The notes under the pieces are model-generated. The model saw nothing but the letters and a program-made list of their open reading frames with translations, did no database searches and was not told the DNA's origin. Position numbers and translations under genes: made by a program. A DNA stretch of 64,000 nucleotides from Thermothelomyces thermophilus ATCC 42464 (Eukaryota; Ascomycota; Sordariomycetes; Sordariales; Chaetomiaceae), in NCBI RefSeq assembly GCF_000226095.1, contig NC_016475.1, positions 1,798,001 through 1,862,000 of the forward strand, read 5' to 3'. Shown in pieces: positions 21,310 to 32,883 of this stretch. Position 1 is the first letter of the stretch; each line of letters begins with the position of its first letter.

Positions 21310-23260
21310 CAGCAGGCTGTTGACGATGGCTTATCCTACGCGCGCCAGCTTCGCGACGAGTTTCAAGAGGCATTTCAGAAGGTTGGCTTCTAAGCACGCC
21401 GCAGAGTTCAATTCTATGGGCGATGACGAACACCGCGCTCGGATGGAGGGAATGGGTGATTGATATCTCGAACCACAACATATTGATGATATTTCCTACT
21501 TTGGCATGCTATATCTGCGCTAACCATCAACAGCCGACCTGGAACCCGTCAAAACCTGGGCCGCGGAGTTCTAATCGGCGTTGCGGGAGCCACCGGCGCT
21601 GGCAAGACCTCGCTGGTAAATGCCATTCTGGAATACCCGGAACTGCTGCCCTCCAGCAGTACCGAAGCAGCCACCGCGACGGTTTGCCGAGTTGCGTGGA
21701 ACTACGATGATACCAACGGGCACGAGTTCCGAGCCGAAATCAAGTTCCGGTCCAGGAATGCGGTGGTAAAGGAGCTCAACCCAGTCTTGTCTGCTATGAA
21801 GGACAGAAAGGAACTTAGAAAGCATGAATCCGACGACGAGAACGAGCGGATGTAGGCCATAGAAGAGGTTACCGACATCCTCTCCAAAAGTATCAACAAG
21901 ATATGCACCGTCTGGAACCTCGACAAAGGCGAGCTTGAGGAGCGATGCTTTTTGCAAGGGCTCCAGGGAAGCGCTACAGAACGCCCAGCTTCAGGAGGAG
22001 AGCTTCAAGATCAAGTCCGTATCGGATCGCTTTAACGAGACAAACAAAGAGCTGAAGCACCGGTAGGAAGCTGGAGGCCATGACGCGAAACTGGGCAAGC
22101 CTCAGAGAAGAGATCAACGCTCTCAGAAGTGACAGTAGGAAGCCTCCCTCCCTCCAACAGCTCATGGACCGAGTGTTAACTGACTGCTGCAAACTCCATG
22201 GCTGGGTTCCCATCGAAACTGTACACTGGCGTTCCGAGACTGCGCCAGTGGCTAGGAGAGGTAGTTTTGATCTACCGCGAGCACCATCTTGACTCAATCG
22301 TACGGGGGCTGCAGAGGCTGTATGATGAGCTCAAGAGCTGGTCCGACGACAACAGCCGTGGAATTGTGAAGCTCTCCCGGGGGGGGGGGAGACGAGTGCC
22401 ATGCTACAGTCCGGCCATGACAAATATTGCGAGGTATTGCCGGCTAGGAAGGTCTTATTGAAGGGATTTCTCTCACTAACATCATATTCTCTTCCATCAA
22501 CTCGGAGCCGATTTTGTTTCATTGCGCTGATGAGATCAGAACATGCAATCCTCTTGGCAACAAGAACGAGAGGCTTGCTTCATGTACATCCTTGGCTGTC
22601 CAGGCTGGCAGCCGGTGGGTGTACATATAAGTTCCCCGATGACCCGAACTCAACCACGAAGATGGCCTGGGTCACATATGAGGGAATTCTCAAGGCAAAT
22701 GGCGGTTCTTTCCAGAGCAAGGGGACTAGGCGGCCCTTTTACGACTTCCCTCTTGCCTTGAGAGTGTTTCCATACCTGCCGAGCAGTCTTCTAGACTCAC
22801 GCTGCGCTCTCAGAGGCACCCCATTCCTGGACGATCTCCGTGAAGACCGGATGCAATATTTCCAGGTGGAACTCCCTAAGATCAGAGAACCCCTGATAGC
22901 CAAGGCGTCCGACATTTGGGAGAAGGACTTCGCCGAGATCCGCTCGCTCATTGGTGACGCTGCTCCGGACATTCTCCCATTCTTTGAACTCCACCAGAAA
23001 AGCTCTCCTACTAAACATCAACACCGAGCTCTGCGAGAGCATATCCTCGTCAGTCAAGTCGTTATCAGAGGGCGCCTCGCAAATTCATCCCTTATTCATC
23101 GGCTCGCTCCGTACCGGCCTGGGCCGCATGGAGGCTGCCTACCAGCAGCGTGCGGGCGCCCTCCCCGAGAAGCTGCGGTCGCTCGCCCGATGGGGCGGTC
23201 CGTCGCGCCCGGCTCCAGGTCGGCCTGCTGCTCCAAAGCCCGGAGGCGCGCCCTGACAAC
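21310..23260 (+). pseudogene. Decayed P-loop GTPase gene (dynamin/SLIP-GC-like)
   Basis: Remains of a host large-GTPase gene of the kind common in filamentous fungi. The frame at 21328-21380 reads RQLRDEFQEAFQKVGF, then shifts to KHAAEFNSMGDDEHRARMEG. A still recognisable intron (21456-21533; GTGATT, branch GCTAACC, end CAACAG) leads to ADLEPVKTWAAEF and a stop. A different frame then gives GVLIGVAGATGAGKTSLVN, with Walker A GATGAGKTS at about 21587-21613, and TEAATATV as the probable switch Thr region. That frame meets a TAG at 21853-21855 and a further stop near 22034. Downstream, at about 22650-23030 in yet another frame, are TTKMAWVTYEGILKANG and ELPKIREPLIAKASDIWEKD, which resemble the C-terminal domain (DUF7605-like) of these proteins. 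Three or more frame changes and several stops make function unlikely. Sequencing error could explain one change but not all. Confidence 0.72.
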
Positions 23261-26248
23261 GGCCCCGGCGACCACACTGCGCTGATTGTGATGCTCCGGC
23301 TGCAGAAGAAAGTCAAGACGGGCACGCTGGCCTGGGCTGCTGTCTGGAAGGTTCCGCCCGCCGTGGAGCCCGAAGCTGCTGCTGCTGCTTGTGCTCGTGG
23401 TGAGGGCGATAGCAAGGTGAAGGGAGCGGTCGGGGTAGGAGGAGGCTGCTTTGAGATCCCGGAGGAGTATAATAATAATAAGTCGGTATTGACGGGGCTG
23501 CCGAGCGCTGAACCACAACCACACTTCTGCTTCCCCTTGACATCATACCATGTGCGATGGCGGGCACGCACATTAAAAAAAAAAGCATCGAAGAGCACCC
23601 TATCGGGAAAGGGAAAGGCCTCGATTCATTTCATGCCTCGGTCCAGTCCATTTGCGGGATCTCTGGGGGGAACGATGGAGGCCATGACTTTGGGAACCAT
23701 GGAAGGACTGAATTGTCATTCCAAACCTAAGTTCCTGGGTCACCTTAGGAGTCCTGAGCGTCCTCCTGGATCTAGCAAAGCCTCGACTTGAAACGTTAGG
23801 AGACTTGAAGCTCTCTGTTGCCATTTCCTCGAGAGTTGGGGGGCCAGCTTGAATTCGCGTAAGATGGGACGAGAAATAATTAATTAATCGATAAAATCGG
23901 GATAATTTGATGATAACGTTGGAAGGGCGTCGCTATGTTTCTCGACCGTTCGACTGGCCATTCCCAACATCATCGTCCCCGGCTCTCGTTCCGCAGACCA
24001 GTCGAGCCACGTTGCACAAACATCTCGACATCGGGCCCCGCTTTTGCCTCGACAAATGACGGCCTCGCGATCCTTAAAGATCTTCCACAGGCCCGGGGAT
24101 CTCATCCAAAGTCATCCTCAGTGGACGAATGGCACAGACTTGTCCATGATGTGCGCACTGACGCTGCCGTGCTTCAAAGCCCCGTTTTCAAACACCCTGT
24201 GCCTCGCAAACAAACCCTCCGCTTGGCATCAAAACCTAAGTTTATTGGATTCCTTTCTCCACGGAGTTTAGTCATATCAGTCGATTGCGGCTCAAGTGAG
24301 GTGGGGCCGTCCCGGCACGGAGCGGTTCTGGCTCCCTTGTTCGGTCGCGATACTCGGTACATAACATGCTCCGGCGCTGAGATCGGACCTGAGCAAGTTT
24401 GAGACCAAGACAGACCAAACGGGCTCGACGTGGGACGGCCGCAAAGGGAAACCAAACCCACACCGAAGGATTCTGGGAAGGTGGTCCCTCCCCAGTAGAG
24501 AACCAAGTCGACTGCCGGAAAATGAATCCCTCACGACGGGGTGGGGGGGGGTGGGGGCCGCGCTTCGTGTGGCGACAACCGCGCTCACCGAAATCCTTCT
24601 CTGGTACCAGGATGTTGCGCCAAACGCGGACCAATACACTACGAGGAGGTATGGGTACGGTAAGGTTGGATAACGCAAGTTACAACTAAGTTGTAGGGAA
24701 GAGCCGTCGCCACTTTCGCCATCTCCTACCCCGGATTTTCTCCACACCGCATTAGTGTAGCCTCCAAAGTGAGCGCTAACCCCCAATTCAGGGGACCTGC
24801 GCCGTTTAGTGTATGCCCGCCTCCCATGGCCCGCATCCCACATCTCAAACATCCCACATGTCTCCCGCCGCCGAAAAAGTCCGGCGGGCACTGGCACGTG
24901 CAAGATCATAGTGTAACTAACGGATGTGGTATTATGTGGAGACGAAAACAAGAGGGCGGTCCGGGAGCACTCTGAGAAGTGCCGATGATGATGATGATGG
25001 CACAAGTTTGGCCCGGGTTGGAATTCGTTCTTGTCAATCCTCTCACTCACCAGGAGGAGACGAAGACGCCACGAAGGTCCAACTGGTCCTTGTACCGAGC
25101 GGCATGGCCCGTTAGGACCGTACTTTTGTCATCTACAAACGCCCAAAGCACTACACCAGGCCTGCTTTTTACAGGTTTCAAGAGTCTACAAGGCCAGTGT
25201 TCACGAAACTCAGATCTCTTCTTCCCATACGCACTACCGTTTACGTCGAGTCATTTCCATCATCATGTTTTCCCCATCTTGTTTTTTATTTGTTTGTGGT
25301 TCTGGACGTCGTCATCAACTCGTACTTGGAAAAACTTTGACCTCGTGGCCTCGTGCTGTGGCGGTGTTGCCGCCAGCGTAAGTGTTGGTGGCCCAACTCA
25401 GCGAGTCAGGATAGCTTCAACACTGGGTAGTGTAAATTAGGTGGGAAGCGCTAAGCGTGTTCATGTGCTGTACATACATACAGTACAAGCACGTATGTAC
25501 TGTACAAGGCTGCAGGTCCAAATGGGGCGTGGCGACGGACTCCCGGGCTGTTGTTCCTGATCCCCCTCCACTCGCCGTCTCGCATCCCGCATCCCTTCCC
25601 CCGTCCCTCCCTTCTCCCCTTCCTCCGAGCGAGGAAAGCCGGGCTTCCCCCGGATGGGGCTTCGGCGAATGCTTCTCGAAGCCTTCTGAATCAGGTATGG
25701 TGATTTCGGGATATCTCGGAAAGTCCCCCCTCCCCGCCCCGGGCACCCGAGCACCGAGCGCACACCCGGCCATGGCCAATCGGGGGAGCCTCGGCCGGGC
25801 TCGTGGTGGCCCGGGCGGAGGCAAGGGGGGGGGCGCCCTGGCCTCTGCCGATGCGGGGACCGAGAAAGGCACCGACTCGTTGCGTTGCATTCCTACGCAG
25901 CCCTTGCAGCAGAGAGAACCCAATGGAACGGATATCTCCGAACTTGTTGGTAGTTTTGAGGGTTTGACCACTTCGTATCGTTACTCTTACAGATCAGTGG
26001 CTCCGAAATTCTGGCCGACGACAAGTCGGCTCGGGTTCGAGATTCGTTCGAGGGCCTGGCCGGTTGCAGTCGTCAACACGCTCGAGGCGCTGCAACAAGA
26101 AGAAAAAATTTGCGCCGTCAATCCAGGACTGCCATGATCCATCGCCGGGAATCGTCGCTCTGCGTATCATCCCAGCGATCGAGATGGAGGGTGGGCAGAT
26201 GAGGGCAGAACCAACCGTGTCTGTCTGTGCCTGTCGTTCTGGAGCAAT

Positions 26249-26270
26249 TTCGTAGTGTATACACTACGAA
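26249..26270. repeat. Perfect 22-bp palindrome
   Basis: The left arm TTCGTAGTGTA is followed with no spacer by its exact reverse complement. It lies in gene-free DNA. Confidence 0.95.
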
Positions 26271-28245
26271 GTACAGTACTCAGACACCGTCATGATCATG
26301 TAAACAAATTTCGCTAGTGGTCCAGATCCGGGTTTCTGGAGATTGCCAAGAGACAACCTGCTCGGGTGGTCATCCTTGTCAGCGGATCAGCATCATCGCT
26401 GACTGCCTTTTCACTTTTTCGCCTTGGCAATTACGCATTGCGATCTGACCCAATGTCCCTCGCGATCGATCCGGTGGTGTAATGTGCGCTAGCATACTTT
26501 TTAGCCTGCGGCTTTTCACCTGGATGGCGTCTTAAAAAAACGGTGACCTCCCACATCAAGACCGCAAACTGTGGCGGATGATGTACTTGTACATACATTA
26601 CACGATTACCGCCAATAACCGCCATGTATGTCTCAGTTGCTGTTTGTGAAGAGGCTGCTTTCTCTGGCTTGGTTGCGCTTCCGCGTAGCCGTGGTGCTAC
26701 TCGGTACTCGGTGGTTCTTCTGTAATCCGTACGTACGGAATAACTAGGTGCCTACATAAGGTAGCCCAATGCGCTTGACCGGACCGAGACCACCAGTGAT
26801 GCGAGTTCGAATTTTCTGTGTTTTGCGCCAGCCATTTGCCAACGTAACCTGAAATTGCCGCTTGCGCAACAAGAGATTAAGTGGGGAATGAAAAAGAGAG
26901 AAAAAGAAATACTCTGTAGAAATTCGCACATGACAGAGAAGCTACCCCTCCATCACCCATCCATCACCCGCTAGCTGGTGGGGCTGTTGCCGTCATGCAA
27001 ACTCGGGCTGGGACTCGTGTAGGTACAGTACCCCGTACCTGACACAATGTACGCCCGGTAAATGCGAGCAGGTTCGAGGTAACCAAGCTTTGGATCGCCT
27101 GCTGCGGGTCGCCGAAAACTGCCAGGAACCAGGAAAATGGAAAAACGGAAATAGAGATCAAATATTCCCATTATTCCATGATTTATTACTATTCCCGTCA
27201 ATCCCAAGACGTTTTCGACAGAACGGAATCCGAACCATCGCATGACTGGCTTCATCCCCAAACGTTCTGTGTGATCCGTACAGTATTTCCGTGCCCTACG
27301 CCCGTCTAACAACCGCGTTCGGCTTTCTTTCAGGAGCTGTTGAGGTTTGGTCCAATGAACGAAGCGCCTTTTTATCCTCGAGCCTTGATTGGCAGAGTAC
27401 TCGGTCCCGGCGATTCGTCCCGGGCCAGGGCATCTGTTGCCAATCTGATGTCGCCCAGAACCCTACTCGCAACCACCTACGCTTGCTTCGCACCGCGACC
27501 TTAGTACAGCGTATGTGGAAGCCGGTATCGTGACTACCTAACGTTAGGTAAAGCGCTGCTTGAGCTGTGTGGCTGGCGTTCTGCTGGGTGCGAGCTGTCG
27601 CCAGTGCTGATTACGGAATAGTAATCACGACTTCCTTGGTTGGTGGTCAGAATGATGTCTTAGACAAATGCACCGTCGCTGCAGGGGTATTCTTCCGCGA
27701 GTCATACATACACGCAGTGTACACGACTTTTGCCGGCCGGTTGTCTAAGACAGCGGCCGTTTTGATGGACGCGACCTGATGGCGGCACTCCCAATTTCTG
27801 CTGTCTCATGTCCCCGCGTCAATGGAAGAAAACCTGGACCTGGTCCCCTCCCTGCTTATCTCCAGGAGCGCCTCTTCCTCCCAAAACGGCAATCTTGAGC
27901 CCCTCGTCAGGATGCTTTCTTCCCAAAGTGGAAGCAGATCACGGCCTCAAATCTGAGACCAACGGCCAACGGGCAGGGCACACGCGATCAACTGCGTCAA
28001 GTGCCGTTCGGGGTAATTGGGCTAACGCTACACGACATTAGTGTAGATACCGATCTGTACGAGAACACTATGCACTCACACACAACGGCCGCGTCTGGAG
28101 GCTCTTCCAGCCTCCCATGATTGTCGAGTGACCCAGCGGGCTTGCAAGCCTAGCATCACTACCCCACACACATCCTTGCTCACCTGAGGGTCTCGGACAT
28201 TTTCAAAAAGAGGCAGTTGCAGAGGGCCCCCTTTCCAAAACACAC

Positions 28246-28261
28246 AAAAAAAAAAAAAAAA
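28246..28261. repeat. A16 homopolymer
   Basis: Sixteen A in intergenic DNA, followed by CCG and further A-rich sequence to about 28280. Confidence 0.85.
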
Positions 28262-30011
28262 CCGAAAAAAAGAAAAACAAAACCCACCGCAGGAGTTGCC
28301 AGTGCAGCGTGCTCCGTACATACATTACATTGTAGGGTACAGTACAAGTATATGAAGGGAAAGTCGTGTTACCTTGGTATGTAAGCACTACGCCGCAAAG
28401 TTGCTTCCCAACATCGTATCGAGATCGGATCGGATCGGCAAGTGTTCATGTGGTGTACCTGCCTTGCCAACTCCCCCTGCCAGGCACCTGTTCCAACGGG
28501 CGCCAACCAACTGCTAGTATGTATGTATGAGCTAACCTAACTCAACCAAGGAAACAAGACTCGATGATGCCCAAAACCATTCCGGTACGTGGTGGCCAGG
28601 TGCTCTTTCGCCTACGGTAGGAGGGTCTAGACCTCTTCCCACCAACGAAGCCAGAGTCGGCCGGATTCTGGCAAACAGTCAGAGGGCGGGATAACGATTG
28701 GGCGGGCTCCGTGAGATACGGTATGCAAGGTGCCTACAACGAAGATAAGCCTGTACAGAAATACAGTATTTTGTATTCCGTGGACATACCTTAGCCATGC
28801 TACCCTGGAAACGGTGATCCTTCAGCAGCATTCAAGTCCTTCAGCGAGCCTCCTTTTTGCACCTTCCTTGCGTAGGGAGGTACTTCTGCTCGGTGACCGT
28901 TCTCAGATCTACAAATGAGGGATATCCGTACCATGCTCTAGCAGACACCTCAGTTGCTATGAGCCAATATCAGTAACCCACATACACTCCAAGGTACACT
29001 TGGGCACATGATCATTGATATCGCACTTCCATTTCATATTGTGGTCCATGAATACAGTGTGAAACATATACGTTAAATACATAAGGTATCTTACCCGTCG
29101 ACAATCAGAGCATGGAACCTTGTATGGGCAGTAAGTGGCAATGAATGAGCGAGATTCTAAACCTGTCATCCAACATTGCGACATAATCGTTCTTGAGGCG
29201 TGTATCGACCTTGCGGGTAGATTGAAATTTGTAGCAACGTTCTCTTGACCGCCTGCTGCAACCTGGACTTCATTAAATAACCTCGTATCAGGTCCCGATG
29301 GAGAGCCCGCTGAGAGAAAGCCTTCCCGGTGCAGTGGCAGTGGCCCAGTTCACCCCGTTCCCTCCATCCCACTCCCATCTTTACAATCTTCTTCTATTCG
29401 AATCCAATTTCTTGTGCGTGATCTCAACTACCTAGCATGAGCGAGGCCCCGGAAAGAGAGACAGAAAGGGAAAAGAGGGGGGAGGAACAAAGGAAGAGTG
29501 GGTTCGGCGGCTACCCCTTGCCTTGTCTTTAATGCATCCCTTGGAAAACTGCTCTTTACCGTGGAGGCAACACGAACATAATGGCATGTGGTATTAATAA
29601 CAAGCAGCAAAGAACATGGCAAAAGATTTCCAACGATGAAAGAGGGAGCAAAGACGGAAGGGAGGGTATGTACGCCTTGGAATGCCTTTCCGGTCACAAG
29701 CCGCATGAATGGAATCTAGGTACCTAGGAGATACCAAGCCCATCAAAGAAAAACGAATCCCCGAAGTTCTTGGAGAGGGTGTTCCTCGGTTTTGAACACA
29801 AGAACAATACAGTACGCCGAAAAACGCGTGGTGTACACAGTGGTTGATTTTGTCCCCGTTCACCCATTTATCTAAGATATTCTGGAGACGAAGAGGAATT
29901 AAGTAACTCGTAAGTACCTTACGATATACTGTAGCGGGGGATAGGCAGCAGATATTACCGTCCCCAGTCTCGCTCAGGAGACAGAAGGGAAAAACGGGGG
30001 TTCATGAATCT

Positions 30012-30044
<33 letters not shown>
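30012..30044. repeat. (AGC)11 trinucleotide microsatellite
   Basis: Eleven perfect AGC units in non-coding DNA about 1 kb downstream of the DUF1752 gene. Confidence 0.95.
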
Positions 30045-30050
<6 letters not shown>

Positions 30051-31085
30051 GAGCAGCACGGAAATCGGCCAACCATCACCATCCGTCCACTTGGAAAACA
30101 AGCGGAGGATGTCTCTTTGGTCAATTGCGGGGGAGGGAAGATATGACTGTAACGTGGGCGCTGTTGGGACGAACCATCAGAAACGAAGGAGGGGGAGGGG
30201 CAACAGCGGCGCTTGGCCTCAAGCACATAATCTAGTATTTCTTCTCACATGTGCCTCCATCCCACGCCCGTGCCACTGCATGTGAGGTGATGACGATGCT
30301 TCGACGATGCTTCTGCACCCCCGGTCAACCTCGCGTGCGCTCGTCGCTGGTCGTCATTACCAAGGATGCAACACGCAGGACACCGAGACTTAATTTTAAA
30401 TCTTTTTCTATTGTTTCTGGCTGTCTTTTGCTGGCTTTCAATTTTTTTTTCTTCCGCATTGCAACTGCGACAGCTAGAAACGCAGGCAGGCAGGTAGTTT
30501 GCTAAGTTGATGCCACTGATGTCTTCCCGGAACCAACCCCCACTCACCACGAACCCACTTCTCTTTGTCAACTCTTTTTATCCGATCCGTTTTCTCCTCC
30601 CATCAACAACAAAGTAGGTCAGGTCCAGCACACCCCGCTTCGGAACCCCCCGGAACCCCGCCCATCAACCCTTCGCACACAAAACGTGCAAAAGTAGGTA
30701 TCAAGGAGAAAAATAAATAATGGGAGCAGCCATTTCTCGCGGTTGCCCGCTGGCGCCTCCCGGCCCTAATAGAGTACACCCCTCTTCTTGCCAAGGTGCA
30801 GAAACAAAATGCAAACCGTGGTATCATTTGTGACCATAAAACGCCGCTGAATAAAACGAGAGAGCAAGGAAATTAAAGCAAACAAGCGACCATAACCGCC
30901 TAGGCAGCTCCAAAACGCCAGCCGGTTGATGCACCATGTTGGGAACCATTGGCCATGTGAAATAAACGGGCCAAGACGAGTGGCAGAGACGTCTGTCTGC
31001 CTGACGAGGCAAATGCCTTTCTGGGTATCGTGTAATGCGGGTCGAGTGTATGCGATGGTGGTATGCGTAGGGTGTATTAAGTGTG

Positions 31086-32883
31086 TTACCACGCTTGCGC
31101 ATAGCCGGCAAACGGGTTCTGGAAGTATTTATCCCAGCTGTTGGGATCGGTGTCCACCTCTTTGTCTTTCTTCATATACGGTCTCTCAGGGTATTGCTTT
31201 AGGTTGGCAACATCGGTTGACGTGTGCCTGCGCTTGAGCACAGCGTTGGCCGTCGACGTCTTTTGGGACCGCTCTCGGAGGAGATTCCGTCGCAGCGACT
31301 CGGTCAGCTCAGTGGCGAGCATATTCCGCCGTGTCGTGCGCGGCGAGAGCGCAGCTTGGTGATGCATGCCTGTGGCAGTGACGTTGCTGGGCTGGGCGCC
31401 AGATCGAGGAATCTCATTGATGGGACGCATCGGCGGGGCGCGTGAAGAACCCCTCTTCATCATCAGGGGAGCCTCATCCGAGTCGTTGGGTGAGGCGACC
31501 AGAGATGGGCCGTTAAGGGAAGCCCTGGTCCGCGGGAGGGCCGAGGTGGACTGCGACGCCACGTTGCCCAGCCGCTGAGCGCGGTTGTTGTTGGCAGCGA
31601 GCATGAGGGTGATCAGCGACCGCCGGGACGGCAAGTTCGCGGTCGAATCGATGCGTCGGAACTGAAGCTTCTCTTCGCCCATTGAGCTGCCGCTCTCCTC
31701 AGCAGATTCCTCCTCCCACTCTTCGTCGTCATCGTCGATAGCGCTCTCGTCCAGGTAGTCATCCTCGGTGTCGCTGATGGCGGAGGACGTATAAGTCTGC
31801 GTCACGACTTCATTGTTGAACGAAGCAACCTTCTTTTGCCCGTTATCTGCTGCGACGGCTCGTTCAAGTTGTTGGGCAGGCCGGGGCGAGTCTTCGCCAG
31901 ATGACCCTCCAAGCTGGAACATCTTGCCCCTCGGCTGAGCGGCGATCCCCCTCGGCTCAACATCGCGGTTCTTGAAAGACTCCTCGTCCGAGCCTGATGA
32001 CCCACCGAGCGCGAACTTTGCCTGCTGCTTCTTTGGCAGAACCACCTTGGGAGCCGGGGCATCGGTGGGCTGAGGAATGGCGCAGGGAGACGGAGCCTTG
32101 GATGTCGGCAGGCTGGTGGTGCGGCTAATGGGGGCCTGAGATGGCGAGAAGCCTCGGGTAACAATGGTGCGAGGCTGCGCCTCCTGCTCCGGCTCCGCGG
32201 TTTGCTCGGCTGGAGCGGGCTGGGCCGAGGTGGCCTGGGGGGTTTCGCACCGCACATCAGTGTTGGTCGAGCCTGATTGCTCAGCTTTCGTCGTCTTGTT
32301 CTCCTCGGTTGACAGGGAGCGGGGAAGGTTGGGAAGGGGCACGCTGAGTGGCGACTTGGTCTCCATGATGGACACAACCATCTTCTCGAGCTCATCCGAT
32401 GTGATATGGCGTTCCTTCCCACGACTCCGACTGCTGGCGCATGAATCCTGTCTCTGCATCCTCGGCCGTACAATGTCGACGGGTGTGGTCTCTGCGTTCA
32501 GATCAACCGCCTCTTCGTCGGCAACCGAGTCGACACTGCCAGACAGCTGCGGAAGGTCCTCGACTGCCGTCTCGCGAGGATATTGAATGTCCCGGGGTTG
32601 GCTGGTAGCGCACGACGACATGAGCATCTCTTCACCCTCGCAGCAAAAGGTCTCACGGTTCCATAGGCGCCAGCTCAGATTCTCAAGCCTTCTCCCTTGA
32701 GCGACTGAGTCACGACACCTTGCGAAAACTATTGTTTTCTGATTAGCAATGCGCGGCTGTAAGCGCGTTGGACTTAAACTTACCCGTCCACATGCTGAAA
32801 AGATTTGCTGGGTTGGTCGTGTCAACCTTATGGATCACATTTGCGTCCACTTGGAGGACGGGAGCCTCCAAAGACATGGGCAT
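31086..32883 (-). CDS. DUF1752/DUF3295 regulatory protein (MKS1-like)
   Basis: Fungal protein of 580 aa, encoded by exons 32883-32784 and 32728-31086 around a 55-nt intron (branch GCTAAT, end AATAG). The joined N-terminus holds the DUF1752 (GATA_AreA N-terminal) block at about residues 15-65, with HKVDTTNPANLFSMW and GRRLENLSWRLW. The rest matches the DUF3295 style: disordered, Ser-rich, with two copies of a FxLGGSSGxD motif (FALGGSSGSDEES and FQLGGSSGEDSP), an acidic run (DDDDEEWEEESAEES) and Arg/Ser-rich patches. The same N-terminal block occurs in yeast Mks1, a negative regulator in retrograde/nitrogen signalling; I recall that assignment rather than see it here. Its role is probably signalling or transcriptional control in nitrogen or stress response. 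The start is the first ATG of MPMSLEAP. It has an unusually long gene-free upstream region. Confidence 0.8.

Larger units (their letters stand above)
23261..31085. other. Gene-free region, 7.8 kb
   Basis: No frame here has domain, signal-peptide or splice-consistent coding features. Contents are the 3' flank of the decayed GTPase gene, a G-rich stretch near 24539-24556, several perfect palindromes (22 bp at 26249-26270, 14 bp at 27536-27549, 12 bp at 29715-29726), A16 at 28246-28261 and (AGC)11 at 30012-30044. Variants of the GTACATAC motif occur near 25471, 26590 and 28318. The last ~1 kb should include the 3' untranslated region of the DUF1752 gene. Confidence 0.5.

Noticed and set aside
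24292-25050. Minus-strand open frame of 252 codons
   Set aside because: Composition looks random, no motif, and it spans a G-rich low-complexity stretch. No splice or start context supports it.
25457-26137. Plus-strand open frame of 226 codons
   Set aside because: It begins inside a TACATAC palindrome cluster and consists of Pro/Gly/Ser-rich low-complexity sequence, so chance in GC-rich DNA is the simpler reading.
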